A stretch of DNA of 64,000 nucleotides from Gammaproteobacteria bacterium (GTDB lineage: Bacteria; Pseudomonadota; Gammaproteobacteria; Competibacterales; Competibacteraceae), in the NCBI GenBank assembly GCA_024235095.1, contig JACKNC010000001.1, positions 967,501-1,031,500 on the forward strand, written 5' to 3'. The notes under the pieces are model-generated. The model made no database searches, was not told the DNA's origin, and saw only the letters and a program-made list of their open reading frames with translations. The position numbers and the translations under genes are program-made. Below, piece after piece: positions 45,652 to 53,039 of this stretch (positions within the stretch are counted from its first letter, which is position 1; the number at the start of each line of letters is the position of its first letter).

Positions 45652-45905
45652 TCAAAGCGTTCGCTGTTTTCCTTTCGGCGCGTACAACGTCAAATAATAG
45701 GTTTCCATCAGATCGCGCTTGGCGCGATTTCCCCAGTTCCACAGCAGCGGGCCAAACTCCGTCCAATCCAGAGGCGTTCGCAGCTGCACTAACAGGCTGC
45801 GGAGCTTGAGCAAGTCGTGGGGGGCGTCCCGCTGAACAATCGGCAGAAACCGGGTTTCACTGATTTCGCGCCGGGCGCATTGCAGCGGAATTGACGCGGT
45901 TGGCG
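45652..45905 (-). pseudogene. C-terminal fragment of type I-E Cascade subunit Cse2 (CasB)
   Basis: The frame ARREISETRFLPIVQRDA, then LLKLRSLLVQLRTPLDWTEF, LLWNWGNRAKRDLMETYYL lines up with the C-terminal half of E. coli Cse2 (GRINERRIFQLIRADRTADM, LRRLLTHAEPVLDW, MLTWWGKRERQQLLEDF). Nothing of Cse1, Cas7e or Cas5e is found beside it. A decayed remnant of a second CRISPR class I system about 7 kb from the I-F locus; family similarity is from memory, not a search. Confidence 0.65.
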
Positions 45906-46403
45906 CACGGGCCGGCGCTGGCGCCCGTTGCACATCCCGGCCCGGAACCACTGAATACGCTGTTCCGGGCGTGGTTGCCGGATGCCGCCGATCCGGATGC
46001 CTCATGATCGACCGTTTCCTGCCCGACTACGGTCTTTGTCTGCTCCGCAAGGGCCTGCGCCCGGAAGCTCGTTTGGTGTTCTTCGCGTTGCCAGTGGATC
46101 ACCTCACTCGCCCGGCCTTGCGCATGGTCAACCTCACCCTGAGCACCGAGGAATAGGGCCAAGCGCATGCCATTTCCTTCGATTTCACCGGCCCGCGCAT
46201 CGACGATTTATTGGCCGCCTTCCCGGAACTGGCCCGTGAACGCTTATGGCGCTGGCTGGAAGACCCGACCACCGTGGGCGATCATGTGCAATGATCACCA
46301 TCCACAACCCTGCACACGGTTGAAGCGACCTTGGGCCACGTCCAGCAGGGCCGCTATGAACGCTTTGCGCCGCTGATCGTGCAGCGGGTAACGCATCGAT
46401 CTT
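45906..46403 (+). pseudogene. Decayed coding remnants of unknown family
   Basis: Three plus-strand frames follow one another with stops between: LTRLAHGPALAPVAHPG..., MIDRFLPDYGLCLLRKGL... (46004) and FTGPRIDDLLAAFPELARER... (about 46185). Together they look like one broken gene of at least 130 codons. I do not recognise the protein. Confidence 0.4.
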
Positions 46404-46481
46404 GAACACTGTTCAACTCCGGTTCAGAAACCGTGGGATAAGGTGCAGCTCCATGAGCTATCGACTCTGGAGACAGACCTC

Positions 46482-46625
46482 ATGGAAACCGTACTGATTC
46501 TCATCGCCAGCGTGGCGATGATTTGGGGGCCGACCCTGTTAGCGCCGGATGACCCGGACGCCCACGAGCTACCCCATGCTTCTCCTTGGGAGAAACACCG
46601 CCATTTAGACTTGTACTCGCATTGA
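46482..46625 (+). CDS. Possible small membrane protein, 47 residues
   Basis: METVLILIASVAMIWGPTLL forms one membrane helix, followed by a polar tail rich in His and Asp. GGAGAC lies 8 bases before the ATG. No family recognised; the ORF may be fortuitous. Confidence 0.35.
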   Translation: METVLILIASVAMIWGPTLLAPDDPDAHELPHASPWEKHRHLDLYSH

Positions 46626-46677
46626 TCCCCTGGAAGAGGGATATGCGGTTCCGGGTTTCACTCTGGCAAGGGCGGGT

Positions 46678-47067
46678 TCAGGGTTCCATCGCACCCTGAT
46701 AAAACCACCGGCCCGCCTCCCGCACGAACTGGCTGACTTCGTGCAGCCGGTGCGCGCGGCCCCCGACCTTGTAACGCGCAACAAATTCCACGATCCCCGC
46801 CGCATCGTCGGGGCCGCCGGCCTCGACCCGGCGTACCTGCAACCCGAGCCAACGTACCGGTTCACCCTCCACATCAAGGGTGACCGGTCGAGTGGCAGGA
46901 TGCCAAGTCTGCAACAGATAGTCCGTCTGACCCCGGACATAAGCCACATAGCGCGAGCGCATCAGCGCTTCAGCGGTTTCCGGGGATTGGCCGTCGTCAA
47001 GATAGCGCCCGCAACAAGCGGTGCAGGCGGCAGACGCGCCACACGGGCAGGGTTCAGACAAATTCAT
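46678..47067 (-). CDS. YchJ-family protein with SEC-C zinc motif (UPF0225)
   Basis: 129 residues. The N-terminus PCPCGASAACTACCGRYLDD is the family zinc-binding motif; EALMRSRYVAYVRGQTDYLL and TWHPATRP follow, then an NTF2-like region to RWFYQGAMEP. Function not established. Its start is one base after the cupin stop, so the two are cotranscribed. Confidence 0.85.
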   Translation of the reverse strand: MNLSEPCPCGASAACTACCGRYLDDGQSPETAEALMRSRYVAYVRGQTDYLLQTWHPATRPVTLDVEGEPVRWLGLQVRRVEAGGPDDAAGIVEFVARYKVGGRAHRLHEVSQFVREAGRWFYQGAMEP

Positions 47068-47547
47068 TCAGGGCTTGACCCACACCGTTCCTGTCGGGCC
47101 GACACCGGCCTCCTGATAAACGACGGCGCCGTCCCACGCTTCTAGAAAGTGTGGAACGCCCGCTGGCGCCACATAGACCGCGCCGGTCGGAATCGCCACC
47201 CCGGCCGATTCATCGAACGCCGTACCAAACCCAACGTACAGCGTCCCGGACAAGACGGTCGTGTAGCGCGCATCGGGATGGGTATGCGGGGGAATCCGGC
47301 CCCCCGCCGCCAGTTGGACGCGAATGAGGTAGGGTTCCAGACTGGATTCCGCCCCTAACACCCAAGCTGCCTGCAGAAGGAGACCGCCGGGTCGCTCGAT
47401 CCAGCGCAGCGTCTCGGGCAAGATCGGTTGCGGCCGGACATTCTGCGCAAACGTGCTCGTAGCCAGGAGGCCGGTCATCCCGAGGAGCAGAACGATCCGG
47501 AGCGAGGCCGTTTGCCACCCCCAGATGTGGCGCATATCGAGTTTCAT
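47068..47547 (-). CDS. Exported cupin-domain protein
   Basis: 159 residues with signal peptide (SLRIVLLLGMTGLLATSTFA). A single cupin barrel: GGRIPPHTHPDARYTTVLSG supplies the first His pair and Glu-like site, and AGVPHFLEA the second His. Metal-binding, enzymatic role unknown. It lies between the YchJ and glyoxalase genes on the same strand with spacings of 0 and 7 bases, an operon. Confidence 0.78.
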   Translation of the reverse strand: MKLDMRHIWGWQTASLRIVLLLGMTGLLATSTFAQNVRPQPILPETLRWIERPGGLLLQAAWVLGAESSLEPYLIRVQLAAGGRIPPHTHPDARYTTVLSGTLYVGFGTAFDESAGVAIPTGAVYVAPAGVPHFLEAWDGAVVYQEAGVGPTGTVWVKP

Positions 47548-47554
47548 GACGTGC

Positions 47555-47941
47555 TTACGCCTTTTTCCCGATCAATTCGATCGGATAACCGTCCGGGTCT
47601 TCGATAAAGGCAATGATCGTCGTCCCGGCATTCATTGGCCCCGCTTCGCGCAGAATACGCCCACCCCGCGCCTTCACGTCGGCAGCGGCCTGGTACACAT
47701 CGTCGACTTCCAGGGCAATGTGCCCATACCCGGTGCCCAATTCATAGTGATCCACGCCCCAGTTATAGGTCAGCTCGATGACCGCCTGTTCGGATTCGGC
47801 GCCATAGCCGACAAACGCCAGGGTAAATTCACCCGCCGGATAATCCTGGCGACGCAGTAGTTTCATGTCCAGGATTTCGGTGTAAAAACGGAGGGAACGC
47901 TCCAGATCGCCCACACGCAACATGGTATGCAGAATTCGCAT
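47555..47941 (-). CDS. gloA: Lactoylglutathione lyase (glyoxalase I)
   Basis: Converts the methylglyoxal-glutathione hemithioacetal to lactoylglutathione. 128 residues: MRILHTMLRVGDLERSLRFY gives the first metal His, VIELTYNWG the Glu, GYGHIALEVDDVY the second His and AFIEDPDGYPIELI the C-terminal Glu, the complete Ni-type set. Start at 47941 with GAGG upstream; the longer frame to 48016 is not conserved. Confidence 0.93.
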   Translation of the reverse strand: MRILHTMLRVGDLERSLRFYTEILDMKLLRRQDYPAGEFTLAFVGYGAESEQAVIELTYNWGVDHYELGTGYGHIALEVDDVYQAAADVKARGGRILREAGPMNAGTTIIAFIEDPDGYPIELIGKKA

Positions 47942-48289
47942 GATAGCCTCGCTATAAAGATAATATTGGTAAACACGACTCTCTTGGCAAAAGATCGTCC
48001 CACTGAGCAAGTGCAAGGGTTGGATTTACTCAACCGCTCCAGCAAGCGTTGTCGGTATTGATCTTCCAGCAAGAGATTCATCGGTTGACGACGAGAAGCG
48101 GCCAAGCGCAGCTGCAACAGTTCCAGGCGGGCGCGGGCGCGATTCCGATCGCTTTCGGAGAGTTGCTGCAATAACTGTTCAGCCTCTTAGCGAACACGAA
48201 TGATCACGTAAAGCGTAGTATCGATCCCGAATCCATGCCTGGACTGTAGACCGGCTACACTCAGTCAAGGGATTATCCTGGATGTACCG
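47942..48289. other. Gene-poor stretch with one possible minus-strand fragment
   Basis: A minus-strand frame about 48040-48185 reads LLQQLSESDRNRARARLELL and MNLLLEDQYRQRLLERL, helical, without start or recognised family. It may be a gene tail. The segment from 48207 (GTAAAGCGTAG) to about 48270 (GGCTACACTCAG) recurs in altered form at 49523-49590. Confidence 0.35.
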
Positions 48290-48393
48290 AGATCGCCCTG
48301 CTGGTTGGGCCGGACGGATGCACCGGTTTCGTTGTTCGACATCACCGACCTTCATGCCCGTTCTGTGGCGCAATGGGCGCTGGACGACCCTTC
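48290..48393 (+). pseudogene. 3' remnant of an Asp/Glu racemase gene
   Basis: Encodes DAPVSLFDITDLHARSVAQW then ALDDPS, close to the C-terminus of the intact racemase at 61453-62232 (DAPVPLFDTTYLHARSVAEW). An extra base upstream of the GATGCACC breaks the frame. The rest of the gene is absent. It shows that two racemase copies existed or that part of the 61-kb locus was copied. Confidence 0.75.
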
Positions 48394-48500
48394 ATGAAAA
48401 GAAGTTTGTGGTTCCTGGTCTTATGGCTGGCCGGTTGCACCGTCACCCCGCCGCCCGGTATCACGTCGGTCACCGGTTTTGACCTGAACCGCTATTTGGG
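48394..48500 (+). pseudogene. 5' remnant of a bacterial lipocalin (blc-like) gene
   Basis: MKRSLWFLVLWLAGCTVTPP is a lipoprotein signal with the lipobox LAGC, followed by GITSVTGFDLNRYLGQ, the start of the lipocalin fold (next in family: WYEIARL). Similarity stops there and an unrelated frame runs to 48624. Outer-membrane lipocalin gene cut after about 36 codons. Confidence 0.7.
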
Positions 48501-48560
48501 CCAATCACCGTTTCGCTCCGATAGCGTGTTCTCCGCACGGCCCCCACGGCATACCGCACA

Positions 48561-49196
48561 TCAAAGCCTTTCGACCAGCCAGGCGTTGACCATCGCCGCC
48601 AGTGAACCCAGGGCATTCCCATAGAAATGATCGACACCCTGCAAGACCTGTAGTCGCGCTTGAGGATGCCAACGCTGAGCCTGTTCCTGCACGTCGGCAG
48701 GCGGCGCGAATGCATCACGATCCCCCGTCACGATCAAGAGTTCGGCGGCCACGGGCGGAATGACGCCAAACGGTATGAAGGCCACCGGTGGCGAGACCAA
48801 CACCTGCCGACGCACCGTGGCCAAGGGAGGATCGAGGGACAGGTTAATCCAGGCGCCGAACGAATAACCGGCCAAATCGGTCACGGTCTGGCCCAAGCCG
48901 GCCAAATAGTCCGCCGCCGCCCGCAGATCAGCACGCTCACCACGCCCCGCGTCATCCGTCTCGCCACGCGCGCCCACACTCCGGAAGTTAAAGCGCAGGG
49001 TGGTATAGCCGTGTTGCTGATAGAGTCCTGTCAACAGCGCAACCACCGGGTGATCCGAATCACCGCCGTACAAAGGATGTGGATGGGTGATCACCACGGC
49101 GTTCGCGCCGGTGGCCCGACGCAAGCGCCCGTCCAACCGGACGGTATCGCCCGATGTGAACGTGATGGCTTGCTCCTCAGTCGGGAAGAAAGACAC
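48561..49196 (-). CDS. Alpha/beta hydrolase
   Basis: 211 residues from the GTG at 49196 (VSFFPTEEQAITFTSGDTV; GGAAGA upstream). Contains VVITHPHPLYGGDSDHPVV (oxyanion HPHPLYGG motif), nucleophile elbow AGYSFGAW, acid in VTGDRDAFAP and base in QGVDHFYG, a complete triad. The family covers uncharacterised serine hydrolases with KAcyl-type HPHP motifs. It follows the monooxygenase gene by 13 bases, probably one transcript. Confidence 0.82.
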   Translation of the reverse strand: MSFFPTEEQAITFTSGDTVRLDGRLRRATGANAVVITHPHPLYGGDSDHPVVALLTGLYQQHGYTTLRFNFRSVGARGETDDAGRGERADLRAAADYLAGLGQTVTDLAGYSFGAWINLSLDPPLATVRRQVLVSPPVAFIPFGVIPPVAAELLIVTGDRDAFAPPADVQEQAQRWHPQARLQVLQGVDHFYGNALGSLAAMVNAWLVERL

Positions 49197-49209
49197 GGTC
49201 GGTCTTCCT

Positions 49210-49500
49210 TTATTGGAGAGCCGTATAGCGGCGAATGTCCGGCGCCACGGCCAGCAACGCCGGCGCTTGCGCCAAGACCGCTTGCAGGTGCGGCGTCGCT
49301 GAATGCGCGTCCAGCGCAGCGGTGTCGGCCCATTCCTCCACAAACGTGAAATCGGTCGGATCGGCGGCGTTCTGCAACAATTCATAGCGCAGACAACCCA
49401 CTTCCTGACGGGTCGGTTCAATCATGCTCAGCAGCAAGGTTTGCAATTCCGCCCCGGTTTCCGGACGGGCGGTCAGGCGGGCGACAACATGCACGGTCAT
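49210..49500 (-). CDS. Antibiotic biosynthesis monooxygenase (YgiN-like) domain protein
   Basis: 96 residues, one ABM ferredoxin-like fold: VHVVARLTARPETGAELQTL, TRQEVGCLRYELLQN and FTFVEEWADTAALDAHSATP. Family members act as quinol monooxygenases or as haem-independent oxygenases; the substrate is not predictable. First gene of a two-gene unit with the hydrolase. Confidence 0.85.
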   Translation of the reverse strand: MTVHVVARLTARPETGAELQTLLLSMIEPTRQEVGCLRYELLQNAADPTDFTFVEEWADTAALDAHSATPHLQAVLAQAPALLAVAPDIRRYTALQ

Positions 49501-49658
49501 TGGGTATTCTCCAGAGTCAGTGATGGCGTAAAGCGTAGCACTTGAGTCTTACCCTAACACGAACCGTTCATCCGCTACACTCAGACTGTGGAAGCGCAGG
49601 TGGTTCGACGCTAACAGGTTTCCCGTCCGCAAACACCCGATCCAAGGAGTACCACACC

Positions 49659-50018
49659 ATGATCTTGAAAACGATCCTGATGGCCACTGGCCTGACCGTG
49701 CTGTTATCCAGCGCCGCCAGGGCGGCGGATGTCAAAGACATGGCGACTGAGGCCGCTAAAGATCAAGCGGGCAAAATGGCTCAGGAACAAGCTACTGATG
49801 CCGTCAAGGACAAAGCCGGGGCGATGATGCCCAAGCCGGATGCCGGGGCGGCCATGAAAGTCGCCCCCAGCAGCGCGACTGGCGCAATGGAAGGCGCCGC
49901 CGGAGCGGCCACGCTGTAAAAAGCTACGGGCGGCGATATGACGGACATGGCTAAGGATCAAGCGATGGAGATGGGCAAGGATCAGGCAACGGAGGCCGCT
50001 AAGAAGATGGTGAAATAG
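49659..50018 (+). pseudogene. Exported Ala/Lys-rich repetitive protein with in-frame stop
   Basis: Signal peptide MILKTILMATGLTVLLSSA then repeats such as EAAKDQAGKMAQEQATDAVK. An in-frame TAA at 49917-49919 ends the 86-residue product, but the same frame continues MTDMAKDQAMEMGKDQATEA to a TAG at 50016-50018 with the same repeat style. So the original protein had about 119 residues. AAGGAGT precedes the ATG. The short form may still be made. Function unknown. Confidence 0.65.
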
Positions 50019-50096
50019 CCCGGACCCTTGGGCGCGGGCCATCCGCGCCCGGCTGGCGCATCCGGAATTTCCTGACGCGCAAACGACAGGAAACGC

Positions 50097-50339
50097 ATGC
50101 TCATGAATCTGAACGACCTGACCCTCGAACAAACGTATGATTTACTCAATACGGCGCTGGCCGCCGACGAAATTCCCCCACCGGACGCCTACGCCGACGA
50201 TGGCCGCCCCTTGTGGAGCTTGGCCGTGCTGGCTGCGTTCTTCGGCAAGACAGAACTACAGATCGAGGCCGACCTTGACGCAGCTTTCGACCGCTGGGCG
50301 GATGTGACCTGGTCTGGCCCCGCGCAGCGCATGCAGTAG
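50097..50339 (+). CDS. Hypothetical protein, 80 residues
   Basis: Begins MLMNLNDLTLEQTYDLLNTA with CAGGAAACGC before the ATG. Helical, acidic, with LWSLAVLAAFFGKTELQIEA and AFDRWADVTW. No family recognised. It may be cotranscribed with the small membrane ORF 13 bases later. Confidence 0.5.
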   Translation: MLMNLNDLTLEQTYDLLNTALAADEIPPPDAYADDGRPLWSLAVLAAFFGKTELQIEADLDAAFDRWADVTWSGPAQRMQ

Positions 50340-50351
50340 CCGTCTGCCGCC

Positions 50352-50471
50352 ATGAAATACCTGGCTATCGCCGTCCTGGTGGCCATCATCGCGGGTGCGT
50401 TGTTCCATTACGTGCGACATCGCGACGACGTGCCCCCTGCGGAATCCGCCGCCGGCTGGGAGCAACGCTAA
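50352..50471 (+). CDS. Small membrane protein, 39 residues
   Basis: MKYLAIAVLVAIIAGALFHY is a clear single membrane helix with an in-out charge pattern, then VRHRDDVPPAESAAGWEQR. It lies directly after the 80-residue hypothetical. Too short to assign; plausible as a genuine small protein. Confidence 0.4.
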   Translation: MKYLAIAVLVAIIAGALFHYVRHRDDVPPAESAAGWEQR

Positions 50472-50477
50472 CGCCCG

Positions 50478-50942
50478 TCACGGCTTCGGCAACACCACCC
50501 GCCGCCGTTTTTTAACGATCACGGTTGGCATTTTCGGCGCTGGCGGCATCTTCACTGGTGGCGGTATCTTCACTTTTGGTGGGGGCGTCACCTTCGCCGC
50601 CCGCGCCGCCAAAATCCGGTCAACCCGCGCCTGCGCGTGCGCCTGACCTTCCGGCGTCACCGGCTCCACCGGTTCCCCGTGGAGATTCACCCGCATCCCG
50701 CCGTTCGCCACGACCTGCTGATAGGTCCGCCGGCTGCAATGCTGTTGCAGCGCGCCGAGCAGAATTTGGGCAGTTCGGGGTTCCACGGCCTGCGCCGCTA
50801 GCCAAATCCGCAAATCGTCGCGCGCCGTCCGGGTCAGCGGGCGAAGGTTCGCATCGTCCAGCGGGAACGCCTGGGGGAAGGCCGTATACAATTGCCGATA
50901 CGCGGCTTGACGGCGGTTGAGCTGCAGGTTGTGTTTAGCCAT
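50478..50942 (-). CDS. ProQ/FinO-domain RNA-binding protein
   Basis: 154 residues. The ProQ/FinO domain spans about 10-105: YRQLYTAFPQAFPLDDANLR, LRIWLAAQAVEPRT and the helix with HCSRRTYQQVVANGGMRVNL, the typical positively charged face. A Pro/Lys-rich tail (KVKIPPPVKMPPAPKMP) ends KKRRRVVLPKP. Proteins of this type chaperone small RNAs or plasmid regulators; being short and in an accessory region, a FinO-like plasmid origin is possible. Confidence 0.83.
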   Translation of the reverse strand: MAKHNLQLNRRQAAYRQLYTAFPQAFPLDDANLRPLTRTARDDLRIWLAAQAVEPRTAQILLGALQQHCSRRTYQQVVANGGMRVNLHGEPVEPVTPEGQAHAQARVDRILAARAAKVTPPPKVKIPPPVKMPPAPKMPTVIVKKRRRVVLPKP

Positions 50943-51036
50943 GAATCACGGAGACCGGAATTTAACCGCATTGTAGAACCGGAACGGCGCAGGATCACCG
51001 GAAACCGGGGGCGCACTCGGGCCCAGACCAAGGGTA

Positions 51037-51243
51037 TCATGAACGGCGCGCGCCGAGTGTGCCATAAACATGACGATCCAAGACTACGCGGACGTATTCG
51101 CTGAGCGCCCGCTGGTCGATTCGGGCCAGAATCGCCAGATCGTCATGAAGGGCTTCGGGGACATGCAGCTTGACTACGCGGTCACATTTGGCCGCGCGCG
51201 CCGAACGCTGGGGGAGGACAGAGGGCGTAAAGACTTCAGTCAT
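51037..51243 (-). CDS. Small RHH-like hypothetical protein
   Basis: 68 residues from MTEVFTPSVLPQRSARAAK. KLHVPEALHDDLAILARIDQ and ALSEYVRVVLDRHVYG resemble a ribbon-helix-helix DNA-binding unit (beta strand then two helices) as in antitoxins or plasmid repressors. No toxin gene is adjacent. Start at 51243 chosen over the open frame to 51300. Confidence 0.5.
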   Translation of the reverse strand: MTEVFTPSVLPQRSARAAKCDRVVKLHVPEALHDDLAILARIDQRALSEYVRVVLDRHVYGTLGARRS

Positions 51244-51300
51244 GGGCAACGGACTCCAGCGGGGTTCGCCGCAATCACGTTGAGGGCGGCGTGGCCTCAA

Positions 51301-51481
51301 CTAAATCACATAAAGGTGATCCTGGAGTTATTCGCGCTCGGGCGTGGCCGCGCCTTATCTCGCTCCTATCGACCACGCCCTTGGGGGCGTCATCGATCCG
51401 CGCTAAGAGGCGCGCCCGGTGATCGAGCGCACAAACGCAGACCACCGCTGTGCGGAGCGGCAGCCGCTTTATGTGATTTAG
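51301..51481. repeat. MITE-like element with perfect 15-bp inverted ends
   Basis: CTAAATCACATAAAG (51301) and CTTTATGTGATTTAG (to 51481) bound 181 bp without an ORF. Internal inverted stretches such as GGCGTGG and CCACGCC are present. It lies at the 5' side of the SRAP pseudogene, whose start is missing. Confidence 0.65.
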
Positions 51482-51504
51482 TGAGTTAAACCTATCCAAG
51501 TCGG

Positions 51505-51822
51505 GGCAAGCGTCAATCAAACCGGAACGCCCGCGCCGAGGCGGTGGTTGATAAACTGATCTATTGCCAGGCGTTCCGGCAACGACACTGTCTGATCCCC
51601 GCCGATGGGTTCTACGAATGGCGCAAAGAAGGTTCGCGCAAATAGCCGTATTGCATCGCCTCAGCGGACGGTGCGCCACTGGCTTTTACCGGGTTATGGG
51701 AGCGCTGGGAACGGGACGGGCAAGCAGTGGCGTCCTGCACGATTCTGGTCACTGCGGCCAATGCGCTGATCGCCTCGATTCATGACCGGATGCCGGTGAT
51801 TCTCGCGCCCGAGGATCGGGTC
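51505..51822 (+). pseudogene. SRAP (YedK/HMCES) family peptidase, broken
   Basis: Encodes NARAEAVVDKLIYCQAFRQR, CLIPADGFYEWRKEGSRK, then an in-frame TAG, PYCIASADGAPLAFTGLWER and IHDRMPVILAPED. These are SRAP family blocks, including the DGFYEW active-site segment and the HDRMPV motif. The catalytic N-terminal Cys region is missing and one nonsense codon is present. SRAP proteins crosslink to abasic sites in single-stranded DNA. Confidence 0.82.
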
Positions 51823-52078
51823 GGAACTCATGGCGCCATTGAAAGCCGATTTGAACTTTTAAGCCGCCGGATTCGTCTGGATTGCCGTCTCATCGGTGGC
51901 CAATTCTGTCATGCCTTTGCGGCGCTGGGTCTAAAAGCGTGTTGCAAGGTTAGGCTACACAGCGCGCCGGAAAAGGGCGGCTTTTGTTATTCCATAATTA
52001 CACATTATAAATCATAATGTTATCCGTTTATCTTTCCGTTCTCATCTGTCATAATCAACGGAAACCCGAGAACGGAAA

Positions 52079-52174
52079 ATGCCGAATCAACCCATCTTCC
52101 CCAAGCGAGACGGGCCACTGGCCTTGCTCGCATCCAGCAACGATCCGATGGCGTTACTGTTCGGAGTCGTCTGA
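52079..52174 (+). CDS. Possible 31-residue leader ORF
   Basis: MPNQPIFPKRDGPLALLASS then NDPMALLFGVV, ending TGATG over the start of the DUF262 fragment. Upstream is an inverted repeat CCGTTCTC (52035) / GAGAACGG (52067). The coupling suggests a real reading frame, perhaps a remnant, but no family is recognised. Confidence 0.3.
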   Translation: MPNQPIFPKRDGPLALLASSNDPMALLFGVV

Positions 52175-52281
52175 TGCAGGCGCACGAGAACAACCTCCGC
52201 AAATTACTGGAATCCAACAGCCCGCAATATATCGTGCCCCTGTTCCAGCGCTTACCTGTCTGGAGAAAAGGTTGTTTGTAG
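52174..52281 (+). pseudogene. DUF262 (GmrSD-type) N-terminal fragment
   Basis: MQAHENNLRKLLESNSPQYI then VPLFQRLPVW corresponds to the opening of DUF262 domains, where the QR(P/T)W motif contacts DNA or nucleotide. A stop follows after 35 codons. Remnant of a GmrSD-like or related defence gene; the assignment rests on one motif. Confidence 0.5.
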
Positions 52282-52298
52282 CAAATGAGGAAGCTGTT

Positions 52299-52568
52299 AT
52301 GGCGGATCTGATCGAAAACCCGGTCATCAACTCCCCGCTCGGCGAGCCGCAGCGCCATTTCCGATTTGACGAGAACGGCATCACCCACGAGATTTTGACC
52401 GGACGGCGGTTGAGTACCTATTTCATTCCCATCGCCAAGCCCAAGCTCAAAGGGGCGCAAAAGCAGGCGGCGCTGGATTTGAGCGTTCAACACCGGGCGG
52501 AAGAGAACAAGCTGATCAACGATCTCCGGGCGCGAGTTTCACACTGGCAGCAGGCCGGGCGACCGTAA
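52299..52568 (+). pseudogene. N-terminal fragment of a type III-like restriction helicase
   Basis: 89 residues: LIENPVINSPLGEPQRHFRF, ITHEILTGRRLSTYFIPIAK and QHRAEENKLINDLRARVSHW. This matches the beginning of large DEAD/DEAH restriction subunits (BPTD_3080-like) that are normally near 1000 residues. The helicase and nuclease parts are absent; cas1 begins 69 bp later. GAGGA before the ATG at 52299. Confidence 0.65.
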
Positions 52569-52637
52569 ACCACAGCGAGTATCGGGGTTTACTGGATTCT
52601 GGATGGCGGAGTCCAGAACTTATGAGGCCGATTTCTC

Positions 52638-53039
52638 ATGGACAATTTTTCTCCTTCTGATCTGAAAACCATTCTGCATTCCAAGCGGGCTAATCTCTAT
52701 TATCTCGAACATTGTCGCGTGCTGGTTAACGGTGGGCGCGTGGAATACGTGACCGATCAGGGAAAGAACTCGCTCTACTGGAATATCCCCATCGCCAATA
52801 CTACGTCTCTGCTGCTCGGCACGGGTACCTCGATCACACAAGCCGCGATGCGCGAACTGGGGAAAGCTGGGGTGCTGGTCGGTTTTTGTGGGGGCGGCGG
52901 CACCCCGCTTTACAGCGCCAACGAGGTCGAGGTCGAAGTCGCCTGGTTCGCCCCGCAGAGCGAATACCGCCCGACGGAATACCTGCAACATTGGGTTCGC
53001 TTCTGGTTTGACGATGCCGACCAATATGACCGCGCGTGA
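52638..53039 (+). pseudogene. cas1: Truncated Cas1 (type I-F), N-terminal 133 codons
   Basis: MDNFSPSDLKTILHSKRANL, YWNIPIANTTSLLLGTGTSI and VGFCGGGGTPLYSANEVEVE match the Cas1f N-terminus. At HWVRFWFDDA the sequence passes directly into the end of the Cas2 domain of cas2-3, so the frame stops after DQYDRA. About 190 C-terminal residues, including the Glu, His and Asp that bind the catalytic metal, are missing. Integrase activity should be lost. Its last 26 bases overlap cas3. Confidence 0.92.

Noticed and set aside
51037..51243. RHH-like protein as the antitoxin of a toxin-antitoxin pair
   Set aside because: No toxin-sized partner ORF with a recognisable fold overlaps or abuts it.
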